This document shows positions 17,241-26,503 of a DNA stretch of 64,000 nucleotides, piece by piece (position 1 is the stretch's first letter; the number at the start of each line of letters is the position of its first letter). The stretch comes from DAIOEK01 sp963721445 (GTDB taxonomy: Bacteria > Chloroflexota > Anaerolineae > Anaerolineales > Anaerolineaceae). Where the stretch lies: positions 1,302,001 to 1,366,000 of the forward strand of contig CAVRIZ010000005.1 in assembly GCA_963721445.1 (NCBI GenBank), written 5' to 3'. Under the pieces are notes generated by a model that did not search any database, was not told where the DNA came from, and worked only from the letters and a program-made list of their open reading frames with translations. A program made the translations under genes and the position numbers.

Positions 17241-18839
17241 ATGGAAATTGATATCAGTAAGGAAGCCGCAATCAGTAAGGAGAAGAGCAAGCTCAAAAGG
17301 GAACTCACCCTGCTACCCCTTTTTGGTTTGATCTACTTTACCGTCTGTGGTGGCGCGTTCGGTGCAGAACCTATGGTGGGCTTATCCGGTCCGGGATTGG
17401 CATTGCTGTTGATGGTGGTGACCCCATTGGTTTTCAGTATTCCAAATATGTTGATGGTCCGCGAGATGCAATCGATGATGCCTGTAGAGGGAGGTTATTA
17501 CCACTGGGTCAAACAAGCGTTTGGACCATTCGCGGGTTTCATGTCCGGCTGGATGAACTGGGTCGTCTCGTGGGTGGATGTCTCCATCTACCCGGTTTGG
17601 ACCGCCTGGTATTTGAGTTATTTCATACCAGCCCTCGGTGAAGGAGCTACGATAGGAGGGGTCGAATTCTCATCCGATCTCCTTTCATGGATTGTCGCCG
17701 CGATCTTGATTGTCACCGTATCCTTCCTCAACCTGCGTGGGGCAAGACTCTCTGGTTTGACCACGAACTGGCTTGGTTTGCTTATGATTGTCCCATTGGT
17801 GATCATGTCTGGCTTTGGTATCTATGCATGGATATCTTCAGGCACGACACCAAATATTCCATTCCTGGCTGGTGGAGCAGAAGTAACACCCGCCAACATC
17901 TTTGGAGCCATGAGCGTAGGAATTTATGTCGCGATGTGGAATTTCATGGGGTGGGAACTTCCGACCGCAGCCGGAGATGAAATTAAAGAACCGAAGAAAA
18001 CATATCCGCGCGCCATGGCATTGGTTTTGGTCGCCGCCATTCTTTCCTACTCCATTCCGACCATTGCCGGGTTGTACGGCGGCGCAGGTGAAAATGGGAA
18101 ATATCAGGTTTGGGGTATCGAAGAATATGAATCAGGCGAAGGGATTGGACCGGTCCTTAATGATTATGGGATTACCAATGAGCAAATCGACGCCATGGGC
18201 GTTGATCCAACCGTGGATGCCGGTTGGGAATTCCCAACCATCGCCCATGTGATCGGCGATAAAGTAGCAGGAAAAGACAGCCCATTATCCTACTTCCTGG
18301 GTGCCATCGTTGGTCTTTCTGCGATCTTTTCGATGATCGGTTTATTCATTGGTAACGGTCTTGGTGGAACCAGAGTGCCGTACGCCATGGCAGAAGACGG
18401 CATGATGCCGCGATGGTTGAACAAAGTCCACCCGAAGTTTGGTACTCCCTGGGTATCCATCATCGTATGCGGAGTGTTCTTTCTCATTTTTTCCACGTCA
18501 GCTTTTCAGAACCTGGTCGTCATTGATGTCTTCTTGAATATGTTGGTTCTGATGGCAGAAATATTTGCCCTCGTGGCGCTTCGAATCAAGAGACCGGAAT
18601 TACCACGAACTCGAGTTCCTGGTGGTGTAATCGGATTGATCTATATAGTCGTCGCCCCACTCTCGATTATCATACTTGCGATTGTGAGCCAGGTTACCGA
18701 TTTTGGCTGGGAATCCTCTATTGGATGGGGACTCATTGCCATGCTGGTCGGCGCTATTTTGTATTTCCCGATTCGTAAATGGGTCAAGAAGGGTGTGCCC
18801 GATGTTGATCCATATGTCTTGAATACAGTAGATGATTGA
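17241..18839 (+). CDS. APC-superfamily amino acid permease
   Basis: The 532-residue protein has about twelve membrane helices and the APC start (LTLLPLFGLIYFTVCGGAFG, about residues 26-45). The helix-1 break CGGAFGAEP and GGYYHWVKQAFGPFAGF in helix 2-3 are typical of amino acid/polyamine transporters. A loop of about 80 residues between helices 7 and 8 (YGGAGENGK to AGKDSPLSY) is longer than usual. AAGGAGG lies 7 nt before the ATG. It begins a five-gene directional cluster and probably imports the amino acid or amine that the following enzymes degrade; the substrate is not identifiable. Confidence 0.9.
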   Translation: MEIDISKEAAISKEKSKLKRELTLLPLFGLIYFTVCGGAFGAEPMVGLSGPGLALLLMVVTPLVFSIPNMLMVREMQSMMPVEGGYYHWVKQAFGPFAGFMSGWMNWVVSWVDVSIYPVWTAWYLSYFIPALGEGATIGGVEFSSDLLSWIVAAILIVTVSFLNLRGARLSGLTTNWLGLLMIVPLVIMSGFGIYAWISSGTTPNIPFLAGGAEVTPANIFGAMSVGIYVAMWNFMGWELPTAAGDEIKEPKKTYPRAMALVLVAAILSYSIPTIAGLYGGAGENGKYQVWGIEEYESGEGIGPVLNDYGITNEQIDAMGVDPTVDAGWEFPTIAHVIGDKVAGKDSPLSYFLGAIVGLSAIFSMIGLFIGNGLGGTRVPYAMAEDGMMPRWLNKVHPKFGTPWVSIIVCGVFFLIFSTSAFQNLVVIDVFLNMLVLMAEIFALVALRIKRPELPRTRVPGGVIGLIYIVVAPLSIIILAIVSQVTDFGWESSIGWGLIAMLVGAILYFPIRKWVKKGVPDVDPYVLNTVDD

Positions 18840-18872
18840 TTCGTCGCAAAAATTATACAAAAGGAGTTCGAT

Positions 18873-20078
18873 ATGAAAGTGTTACTCGTAGGTGTTGGTG
18901 GAGTAGGTGAAGCCATTGCAGTGATCGCATCCAAACAGCCCTGGTTAAAACTGATGGTCCTGGCGGATTATAACAAGGCACGGGCGGAAGAAGTTCAGGC
19001 GAAATTACCAGATAAGACCAAATTCCCGGTGGAATTTCTGGACGCCAACAAACAGGAGATGATTGAAGGATTGGCTAAAAAGTACCAGGTTGATCTAATC
19101 ATGAACGCCTGCGATCCAAGCTTCAACGTGCCTATCTTTGACGCGGCTTTCAACGTCGGATGTAACTACATGGATATGGCGATGACCTTATCCGAACCCC
19201 ATCCCACTGATCCTCACCACAAAACTGGCATCAAGTTGGGCGATTACCAGTTCGAACGGGCGGATAAATGGGAGAAAAAAGGAATTCTCGCACTTCTTGG
19301 TCTGGGAGTCGAGCCCGGCATGGCCGATGTGTTTGCGAAATATGCCCAGGATCATCTCTTCGACGAGATTGAAGAGATCGGTGTCCGGGATGGAGCGAAT
19401 CTGATCGTTCGTGGGTATGATTTCGCTCCCAACTTCTCGATCTGGACAACTATTGAAGAGTGCTTGAATGCACCCGTTATTTGGGAGGAAGGGAAGAATT
19501 GGTTTACCACTGCGCCCTTCTCAGAACCTGAAATCTTCGAATTCCCTGAAGGTATTGGCAAAGTGGAATGTGTCAATGTGGAACACGAGGAAGTATTGCT
19601 GGTACCCCGGTATATCAAATGCAAGCGAGTAACATTCAAATACGGATTAGGTGATGAGTTTATCGGCGTTCTCAAGACCCTCCATATGTTGGGATTGGAC
19701 AATAAAGAGAAAATCAAGGTCAAAGACATAGAAGTCGCCCCGCGTGATGTCGTAGCTGCCTGCCTGCCTGATCCAGCCCATCTTGGTCACTTGATGGAAG
19801 GTAAGACTTGCGCAGGCACTTGGGTAAAAGGTAAGAAAAATGGGAAAGACAAACAGGTATACCTGTATCAAGTTGCCGATAACGATGAATGCATGAAGCG
19901 TTTGAATTGCCAGTCTGTTGTCGCGCAAACCGCATTCAACGCGGTGATCGGCATGGAATTGCTGGATAAGGGTACCTGGAAAGCGAAAGGCGTTCAGGGT
20001 CCTGAATACTTTGATCCAATCCCGTTCATGGACTTGATGAAAGAATACGGTTTTCCCTGGGCAATGAAGGAGTGGTAG
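18873..20078 (+). CDS. saccharopine-dehydrogenase-like NAD(P)-dependent oxidoreductase
   Basis: The 401-residue protein begins with a Rossmann fold (MKVLLVGVGGVGEAIAVIAS, GxGxxG motif), continues with NACDPSFNVPIFDAAFNVG, and has the alpha/beta C-terminal domain of the saccharopine dehydrogenase / carboxynorspermidine family (GLGVEPGMADVFAKYA). Family members make or cleave C-N bonds between an amino group and a carbonyl, or deaminate lysine. Placement between a permease and AOR suggests a role in amino acid breakdown, for instance at a lysine-like or diamine substrate, but the exact reaction is unknown. AAGGAG precedes the start by 7 nt. Confidence 0.85.
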   Translation: MKVLLVGVGGVGEAIAVIASKQPWLKLMVLADYNKARAEEVQAKLPDKTKFPVEFLDANKQEMIEGLAKKYQVDLIMNACDPSFNVPIFDAAFNVGCNYMDMAMTLSEPHPTDPHHKTGIKLGDYQFERADKWEKKGILALLGLGVEPGMADVFAKYAQDHLFDEIEEIGVRDGANLIVRGYDFAPNFSIWTTIEECLNAPVIWEEGKNWFTTAPFSEPEIFEFPEGIGKVECVNVEHEEVLLVPRYIKCKRVTFKYGLGDEFIGVLKTLHMLGLDNKEKIKVKDIEVAPRDVVAACLPDPAHLGHLMEGKTCAGTWVKGKKNGKDKQVYLYQVADNDECMKRLNCQSVVAQTAFNAVIGMELLDKGTWKAKGVQGPEYFDPIPFMDLMKEYGFPWAMKEW

Positions 20079-20180
20079 TCTTTCCAATTCCGGCTATCCA
20101 CCACTGAAATTTGGTCGTGGGGTCTTCGATTCACTTGTAACATCCAACTATGTCCTCCATAATTATTTCGGAGACCCCAA

Positions 20181-20204
20181 CCCCTCCCCTTCTCCGGGGA
20201 GGGG
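20181..20204. repeat. GC-rich hairpin, probable dispersed repeat
   Basis: CCCCTCCCC (20181-20189) pairs with GGGGAGGGG (20196-20204) around TTCTCC. It lies in the 153-bp gap before the AOR gene. Very similar hairpins are widespread as short dispersed intergenic repeats in bacterial genomes. It may attenuate transcription, although no T-tract follows. Confidence 0.6.
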
Positions 20205-20231
20205 CATCTGTCAACATAGGAGGAACTGATC

Positions 20232-22130
20232 ATGCCATTTGGATATAACGGGAAGATTGTTCATGTAAACCTGACAGAAGGATCTATCAACATCGAAGAA
20301 CCTTCGGTGGATTTCTATCGCAAATACATGGGCGGCAGCGCCATGGGTATGTATTACATTTTGAAAGAGACACCTGCCGGTGTCGATCCCCTATCCCCCG
20401 AGAATATTCTCACAATGATGGCATCGGTTACAACCGGAGCGGCAATTTCTGGTCAAAGCCGAATAAATGTTAATGCCAAATCGCCCATGAGTGGCGGCAT
20501 CGGCAATTCACAAGCGGGAGGTTTCTTTCCGGCAGAATTTAAATTTGCTGGTTATGATGGGGTTGTCCTGCGTGGAAAATCACCCAAACCTGTCTATCTC
20601 TGGATCAAAGACGGAAAAGTAGAATTAAGGGATGCAACCAGCTTATGGGGCAAGACCACCAAGGAAGTTGACCAGCTCCTAAAAACGGAACTCGGCGATC
20701 CCAAAGTGCAAGTAGCACAGATCGGACCAGCGGCAGAAAGAGGTGTGCGATTCTCATCCATTGTCAATATGGCGAACCGGAATAATGGCCGGACCGGTAT
20801 GGGACTGGTCATGGCAAGTAAGAACTTAAAAGCAATCGCGGTCCGTGGTACCAAGCGGGTTGATATAGCGAATACCGAAAAATTGACTGATCTTGCCAAG
20901 TGGGGTGTTAAAGCCATGCCGGATAATGGCGATGTCGATGGATTGGGTAAATTTGGCACCGCATCAGTGGTCATGTATCAAAATGCGCAGGGCACCTTTC
21001 CGACCAGGAATTACAGTGAAGGACTCTTTAAATCTGCGGTTGATTTGAGCGGCGAGACCATGGCAGACACGATCTTGAAACGGCGAGAGACTTGTTATGC
21101 CTGTGTAGTCCGCTGTAAGCGTGTTGTTGAAGCTGAAAAAGATGGTCTTACCATTGATCCAATCTATGGCGGGCCTGAGTATGAAACGCTGGGCACGTTT
21201 GGTTCCTATTGTGGCGTGAACGACCTGGAGTATGTATCCTACGCCAACCAGGTCTGCAACGAACAGGGTGTGGATACAATCTCCTGCGGGGCAACGATCG
21301 CGTTTGCCATGGAGTGTTTTGAAAAGGGTATTATTGGATTAAAAGCTACCGGTGGGTTGACCCTGAAATTCGGCGATAAACAGGCCATGCTGCAGGTGTT
21401 GGATCAAATCGTGAACCGATCCACCCCGTTGGGGAAAATCCTCTCAGAAGGATCTGCGAGAGCAGCCGAAGTCTGGGGGCCGGAAGCCAAGAAATGTTTG
21501 ATCACGGTCAAGAACGAGGAAGCGCCCGCCCATATGCCTCAGTGCAAGAAATCGCTCGGATTGATTTATGCAGTTAATAGTTTTGGTGCCGATCACCAAT
21601 CCAGCGAGCATGACTGGATGTATGAAGAAGGCTGTGCGCCATTGTACCTGGAACGATTGGCACTCATGGGATTGAATAATCCCCCACCTCCGGGAGATTT
21701 TGGACCCGAGAAAGCCAAATTTGCCACATTGACCCAGGTTTTTTACAGCATGCTCGATACTCTGGAATTATGCCAGTTTGTTTGGGGACCCGCCTGGACC
21801 CTTTATGGTCCGAAAGAGACTGTTGAAATGGTGCAGGCAGTCACGGGGTGGGACGTCACTCTCGATGAATTGATGGAATTGGGTGAACGCCGAATTAATA
21901 TGCTGAGAGCGTTCAATACCCGGGAGGGATTCGATAGGAAAAATGATTCTCTCCCATCCAAGTTCTTCGAGCCTCTCAAAGGAACTGGTCCGACTGCCGG
22001 TGTCTCTGTGGATAAGGCACAATTAGAAGCAGCTATCGACCAGTATTATCAAATGATGCATTGGACAGAGCGTGGCATTCCAACAACCAAGCGTCTGGAA
22101 GAACTTGGGCTGGAATGGGTTACTCTTTAA
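20232..22130 (+). CDS. tungsten-type aldehyde:ferredoxin oxidoreductase
   Basis: The 632-residue protein has the AOR N-domain (residues 1-205, GGSAMGMYYIL and SGQSRINVNAKSPMSGGIGN) binding the tungsto/molybdo-bispterin cofactor. The 4Fe-4S motif CYACVVRC lies near residue 290 with a further Cys in LELCQFV, and DTISCGATIAFAMEC is close to the usual pterin-site motif. Such enzymes reversibly oxidise aldehydes to acids with ferredoxin and are oxygen-sensitive, supporting an anaerobic host. GGAGGA lies 8 nt before the ATG. In this cluster it could oxidise, or regenerate, an aldehyde made by the aminotransferase. Confidence 0.92.
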   Translation: MPFGYNGKIVHVNLTEGSINIEEPSVDFYRKYMGGSAMGMYYILKETPAGVDPLSPENILTMMASVTTGAAISGQSRINVNAKSPMSGGIGNSQAGGFFPAEFKFAGYDGVVLRGKSPKPVYLWIKDGKVELRDATSLWGKTTKEVDQLLKTELGDPKVQVAQIGPAAERGVRFSSIVNMANRNNGRTGMGLVMASKNLKAIAVRGTKRVDIANTEKLTDLAKWGVKAMPDNGDVDGLGKFGTASVVMYQNAQGTFPTRNYSEGLFKSAVDLSGETMADTILKRRETCYACVVRCKRVVEAEKDGLTIDPIYGGPEYETLGTFGSYCGVNDLEYVSYANQVCNEQGVDTISCGATIAFAMECFEKGIIGLKATGGLTLKFGDKQAMLQVLDQIVNRSTPLGKILSEGSARAAEVWGPEAKKCLITVKNEEAPAHMPQCKKSLGLIYAVNSFGADHQSSEHDWMYEEGCAPLYLERLALMGLNNPPPPGDFGPEKAKFATLTQVFYSMLDTLELCQFVWGPAWTLYGPKETVEMVQAVTGWDVTLDELMELGERRINMLRAFNTREGFDRKNDSLPSKFFEPLKGTGPTAGVSVDKAQLEAAIDQYYQMMHWTERGIPTTKRLEELGLEWVTL

Positions 22131-22198
22131 TCCCAGGGATAGTTACGGAGAATTCCTGTCCTAGAGAAGTAGGTATAATTCGAATCAATTGAGGTGTT

Positions 22199-23473
22199 AT
22201 GGATACGTATCAAGAGAGTTTTGAACATTTATCACCGGTCTGGACCCATTACTCCGATATTATCGTAGATCATGGGGAAGGCACCTATTTATATGCTACC
22301 GATGGGCGTAAATTTATGGATTTCACCTGCGGGATCGGTGTCACAAATACCGGTCATTGTCACCCACTGGTAGTGGAGGCGATCTGTAAACAGGCGGGGC
22401 TCCTCTTGCACGGGCAGGCAAATCTGGTTACCCACAAACCCATGCTCGAATTGGTGGATGCCATGCGTCCGATAGTCCCCGTCGGTTTGGATGGTTTCTT
22501 CTTCAGCAATTCCGGGGCGGAAGCCGTTGAAGGAGCCCTTAAACTCGCCCGCCACGCAACGGGTAGAACGAACATCATTGTTTTCCAGGGCAGCTTCCAC
22601 GGGCGGACTGTGGCAACAATGTCATTAACCACCTCCAAAACCATTTATCGCGCCGGGTACCAACCACTTATGCCGGGTGTTTTTGTCTCAGCTTTCCCAT
22701 ATGCTTTGCGCATGGGAATGGACGAGGAAAAAGCCAGCCAATTTTGTCTGGAAGAATTGGAATTTCTGCTCCTGACCCAGAGCGCTCCTCAGGAGACAGC
22801 CGCGATGATCATCGAACCTGTCCTGGGTGAGGGCGGCTACGTGGTTCCCCCCGTCTCTTTCATGAAAGGTCTTCGTGAAATCTGCGATCGACATGGAATA
22901 ATGCTTATTGTGGATGAAATTCAATCCGGTTTCGGTCGAACCGCAAAGTGGTTCGCCATCGAACATTTCGGGGTGACACCAGATATTTTGACGGTAGCAA
23001 AAGGATTGGGCTCGGGCTTGCCCATATCCGGGGTGGTCAGCAAATTGGACCATATGAAGAAATGGATCCCTGGTTCGCATGGTGGCACATTTGGCGGTAA
23101 TGCAGTCGCAGCCGCCGGTGCAGTTGCAACCATTCAAGCGATCAAAGAAGATAAAATGCTGGAAAATGCCCGGGTGCGTGGAGAACAGCTCATGGCAGGA
23201 TTGGGACATCTGCAGGAGAAATATCCACAGATCGTCCAAAATAGAGGTCTTGGTTTGATGGTCGGAACTGAATTCAGGGATAGCCAGGGAAAACCGGACA
23301 AGAAAACTGCCAAAGGTGTGGTTCACGAATGTGCCGACCGAAAGCTTCTCCTTCTCACCTCCGGACCATGGGACAATTCCATCCGCTGGATCCCGCCCCT
23401 GATCGTCACTCAGGATCAAATGAGCGATGCCCTGAATATCTTTGAGGATTCATTGAAAGCCACGGTAAAATAG
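22199..23473 (+). CDS. class III (omega) aminotransferase
   Basis: The 424-residue PLP enzyme shows NSGAEAVEGALKLARHATGR, the aldimine-ring Asp in VDEIQSGFGRT and the PLP lysine in TVAKGLGSGLPISGV. This is the pattern of 4-aminobutyrate/ornithine-type aminotransferases, which convert terminal amines to aldehydes. The next gene is an acylating aldehyde dehydrogenase, which would use that product. A possible -10 (TATAAT, 22174-22179) precedes a GAGGTG ribosome site, so there may be an internal promoter. Candidate substrates are beta-alanine, GABA, 5-aminovalerate or a diamine; the sequence does not choose between them. Confidence 0.9.
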   Translation: MDTYQESFEHLSPVWTHYSDIIVDHGEGTYLYATDGRKFMDFTCGIGVTNTGHCHPLVVEAICKQAGLLLHGQANLVTHKPMLELVDAMRPIVPVGLDGFFFSNSGAEAVEGALKLARHATGRTNIIVFQGSFHGRTVATMSLTTSKTIYRAGYQPLMPGVFVSAFPYALRMGMDEEKASQFCLEELEFLLLTQSAPQETAAMIIEPVLGEGGYVVPPVSFMKGLREICDRHGIMLIVDEIQSGFGRTAKWFAIEHFGVTPDILTVAKGLGSGLPISGVVSKLDHMKKWIPGSHGGTFGGNAVAAAGAVATIQAIKEDKMLENARVRGEQLMAGLGHLQEKYPQIVQNRGLGLMVGTEFRDSQGKPDKKTAKGVVHECADRKLLLLTSGPWDNSIRWIPPLIVTQDQMSDALNIFEDSLKATVK

Positions 23474-23515
23474 TACTGTTCAAGAGCTCGATTTAGGTAG
23501 TTATGGAGGCATAAA

Positions 23516-24901
23516 ATGGCAGAAAACTTACTTGAGATGGTACAACGAGCACGTGAAGCACAAAAAGTGATCGAGTTTTGGGACCAGGAGAAAGTTGACG
23601 AAATGGTCCTGGCGGTTGGTTGGGAAGGGTACAAAAAGGAAACCGCAGAACAAGTCGCCAGACTGGCTGTGGATGAGACTGGTTTGGGCGTGTATGAGAA
23701 CAAGGTAGTTAAACAACAAAAGAAAACACTCGGCGTCCTGCGTGACTTGCGAGGGGTAAAAACCGTCGGTGTAATTGAAGAGATCCCGGAAAAAGGGATC
23801 ATCAAAATCGCAAAGCCTGTCGGCGTTATCGGCGCTATAACACCCATGACCAACGCCTCTTCAACGATGACATGCAATGGGCTTCCGATCCTTAAATGTC
23901 GCAACGCTGTTATTTTCGCTCCCCATCCGAAAGCCAAAAATACTTGTGACGCGATCTGCGAACACATGCGCGAAGGTCTGCGAAAAGTTGGCGCACCGGT
24001 CGATCTCATCCAGAATATCAAAGAGCCAACCATGGAAATGTCCCAGGAATTGATGGGGATGGTCGATTTGGTGTTGGCAACTGGTGGAGCGGGTGTGGTC
24101 AAAGTGGCTTATTCCAGTGGAAAACCCGCGTATGGGGTCGGTGCCGGAAACGCAACCGTTATTGTTGACGAGTCTGCAGATCTGGATGACGCGGCCAAGA
24201 AAATCTTCCTGGGTAAAACTTTTGATAACGCCACATCCTGTTCGGCAGAGAACAACGTTATCATCCATGAGACAATTTTCGATGCCATGGTTACTCGATT
24301 AAAATCTCACGGTGGTTACCTGGTAACCGGTGAAGATCGAGCCAGATTAAAATCAGCCATGTGGCCAGATGGTTCACATCTGAGTGGTAAGATAGTCGCC
24401 AAGGCTGTAAAAGTGATTTCCGATGTGGCTGGCATTCAGATCCCGGAAGGGACAACTTTCTTGATGGTACTGGGCGAGAAGATCGGCGCAGAAGATATGT
24501 TCTCTGCTGAAAAACTCTCTCCGGTGGTCACTCTCTGGAAATACGCCGATTTTAACAAGGCTGTCCAGATGGTGATTGACATCACCGCTTTCAGCGGGTA
24601 TGGACATTCCTGCGGTATTCACTCGACGAATGATGCACATATCCTGGAATTGGCGACAAAAGCGAAAGTAAGCCGGATGATGGTCAGACAACCGCAAAGC
24701 TATGGCAACAGCGGCGACTGGGTAAACGGAATGGCTTTCACGATGACCCTTGGCTGTGGAACCTGGGGCGGCAATATCACCACTGAAAACGTAACCTGGA
24801 AGCATTTCTTGAATGTTACCTGGGTTGCGTACCCCATTCCACCCGTAATTCCAGATCCGGAGGAAATGTTCGCATCGCACTTTCAGAAATACGGACGATA
24901 A
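23516..24901 (+). CDS. CoA-acylating aldehyde dehydrogenase (EutE/SauS-like)
   Basis: The 461-residue protein belongs to the ALDH superfamily, with GVIGAITPMTNASSTMTCNG, the nucleotide-binding GAGNATVIVD and the catalytic cysteine in FDNATSCSAENNVI. The Ser-Cys-Ser context and short length match CoA-dependent acylating enzymes such as EutE and sulfoacetaldehyde dehydrogenase, which give acyl-CoA and NADH. It ends the cluster, before a perfect-palindrome terminator. Together with the aminotransferase it would turn a terminal amine into an acyl-CoA that could drive ATP formation; AOR offers an alternative route to the acid. GGAGG precedes the ATG by 8 nt. Confidence 0.9.
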   Translation: MAENLLEMVQRAREAQKVIEFWDQEKVDEMVLAVGWEGYKKETAEQVARLAVDETGLGVYENKVVKQQKKTLGVLRDLRGVKTVGVIEEIPEKGIIKIAKPVGVIGAITPMTNASSTMTCNGLPILKCRNAVIFAPHPKAKNTCDAICEHMREGLRKVGAPVDLIQNIKEPTMEMSQELMGMVDLVLATGGAGVVKVAYSSGKPAYGVGAGNATVIVDESADLDDAAKKIFLGKTFDNATSCSAENNVIIHETIFDAMVTRLKSHGGYLVTGEDRARLKSAMWPDGSHLSGKIVAKAVKVISDVAGIQIPEGTTFLMVLGEKIGAEDMFSAEKLSPVVTLWKYADFNKAVQMVIDITAFSGYGHSCGIHSTNDAHILELATKAKVSRMMVRQPQSYGNSGDWVNGMAFTMTLGCGTWGGNITTENVTWKHFLNVTWVAYPIPPVIPDPEEMFASHFQKYGR

Positions 24902-24919
24902 CTCTAAAAATAGAAACCC

Positions 24920-24955
24920 AATAAAGCTGCCAGCATGCTGGCAGCTTTATTTTTG
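24920..24955 (+). terminator. strong terminator of the amino acid cluster
   Basis: AATAAAGCTGCCAGCA and its exact complement form a 32-bp palindrome (24920-24951), followed by TTTTG. Confidence 0.9.
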
Positions 24956-25030
24956 TCAGAAAGTTACTTTCCTATTGAAAAAGATGACCATTTCCACCAT
25001 AATGGGATAACCAAACAATCGGAGAGCATA

Positions 25031-25756
25031 ATGGATCGCAAAAAGACACTCATAAGATTACTCAATTACTCAAGGGCGTGCTTGCAGGAATTTGCAGATT
25101 CCATTCCTGAAAACGAACACAATATCCCCGGTGATCCCGACCATTGGACCGCGAAAGATCACCTTGCTCACATTGCCCATTGGCAGGCCAATTTTAATCA
25201 CCGGCTGGCAAACCGCGAGAATCAGCCACCTCAGGCTACGGATGTGGACAAAGAGAACTTGAAAGTCTTTCACCTATACAAGGATAAATCGTGGTTGGAG
25301 ATAAGAAAATTATTGGATGAAACTTTTCAAGAATTCAGCCGCGATCTTCGCTTGCTTTCCGAGGAAGACCTTCAATCCTCCACCCTTTTACCCTCGATTT
25401 CCAATAGGGCACTGTGGCAATCCATAATTGGACTCGGGATCGTCCATGCATTGAGTCATCTTGGAATGGTGTACAGCGAACGGGGGGATTGTAAAAAAAC
25501 CGTGGAAATTGAAGAGACCATTCTGGAAGATCTGCAATCGTTGGACGAATCACAAAAATGGCGGGGGACCAATATCTACAACATGGCTTGTGCGTATTCT
25601 TTAGCTGGTTTTTATGATAAGGCAATCGAAGGTCTTAAAGAGTCACTACATTTGAATCCTGAGTTGACGGAATGGTCCACACACGATCCGGATCTTGCCG
25701 CAATTCGCGGCTTACCCGGGTTTAAGAACGTTTATATAATCACAGAGAATCCATAG
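25031..25756 (+). CDS. DinB/ClbS-like protein with C-terminal TPR-like segment
   Basis: The 241-residue protein has an N-terminal four-helix DinB-like domain (residues 1-150; DHWTAKDHLAHIAHWQ, and a second His in IVHALSHLG), the type that often binds a metal with three histidines. The C-terminal 85 residues resemble a tetratricopeptide unit (NMACAYSLAGFYDKAIEGLK) ending in a Sel1/TPR_21-like DPDLAAIRGLPGF motif. GGAGAG lies just before ATG 25031; the open frame extends upstream over the terminator and is not used. Function is unknown; related proteins act in thiol-dependent detoxification or DNA protection. Confidence 0.7.
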   Translation: MDRKKTLIRLLNYSRACLQEFADSIPENEHNIPGDPDHWTAKDHLAHIAHWQANFNHRLANRENQPPQATDVDKENLKVFHLYKDKSWLEIRKLLDETFQEFSRDLRLLSEEDLQSSTLLPSISNRALWQSIIGLGIVHALSHLGMVYSERGDCKKTVEIEETILEDLQSLDESQKWRGTNIYNMACAYSLAGFYDKAIEGLKESLHLNPELTEWSTHDPDLAAIRGLPGFKNVYIITENP

Positions 25757-25847
25757 ATTCGCCATATCAACAGCATTAATAATAACAAGGCTCCACAATC
25801 CAGTTTGATGGTGATATGATTCCATGTACTTTCGAAAGGACGATGGC

Positions 25848-26261
25848 ATGAATCCGGTCACATATACCACGTATCATCTGGTCAAAGGGGAAGACCTCAA
25901 TCATCACGGAACCCTTTACGCCGGCAGGACAGCAGAGTGGTTCGTAGAATCTGGTTTCATCGCTGCTGCGAGTTTGACCAAACCAGAGAATATTGTTTGC
26001 TTAAAGATCCACGGGATGACATTTACAGCCCCGGTAAGACCAGGGTCACTCGCTCGATTTGACAGTAAAATTGTGTTTACTGGAAGTACCCGGATAGTGG
26101 CGCATATACAACTATCAGTGAACGGAACTGATGTAGTTAAAGGGTTCATCACCTTTATTAATGTCGATAGGGAGACAAAGCCCCTTCCTCACGGCATTGT
26201 CATCGAACCGTCATCTGAAGAGGATCGACTACTTTATAATGAAGCAAGTCACCTAAAATAA
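25848..26261 (+). CDS. hotdog-fold acyl-CoA thioesterase
   Basis: The 137-residue protein is a single hotdog domain with VKGEDLNHHGTLYAGRTAEWF (about residues 10-30), the active-site region of the acyl-CoA thioesterase/BFIT family, where Asn/His followed by G-x-x-Y/F-G-G is usual. Such enzymes hydrolyse acyl-CoA. ATG 25848 is preferred because AAAGGA lies 8 nt before it; an in-frame ATG at 25824 would place that site inside the gene. It stands alone. A short low-information gap (26262-26503), in which nothing further is seen, follows. Confidence 0.8.
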   Translation: MNPVTYTTYHLVKGEDLNHHGTLYAGRTAEWFVESGFIAAASLTKPENIVCLKIHGMTFTAPVRPGSLARFDSKIVFTGSTRIVAHIQLSVNGTDVVKGFITFINVDRETKPLPHGIVIEPSSEEDRLLYNEASHLK

Positions 26262-26503
26262 AATGAGTTCGGTAATTTTCACATTTTAAAACTACTTCAT
26301 CTCATGGGTTGGTTGTCGTTTTCGTTCTGTCGCCTATTGACGGATTTCCCTTAGATCTTTTTACACGTTGAATATTCAGATTTGTAGTCACAATTTTGCT
26401 GTTCATATAGGGGTAGCTGGGTTTGCCGCTGAAACTATCCCTGCTATATTTAATCATCTTGGATTTTCTGGATATTAACCATTGTGTAACAGGGTAATTT
26501 TGT

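Noticed and set aside
22688..24102. Long antisense open frames (243 and 228 codons) opposite the aminotransferase and aldehyde dehydrogenase genes
   Set aside because: They lack family motifs and ribosome sites and exactly shadow two well-recognised genes.
26262..26503. Gene or RNA in the gap before the PIG-L gene
   Set aside because: Short frames without ribosome sites and no strong hairpins or tRNA-like structure.
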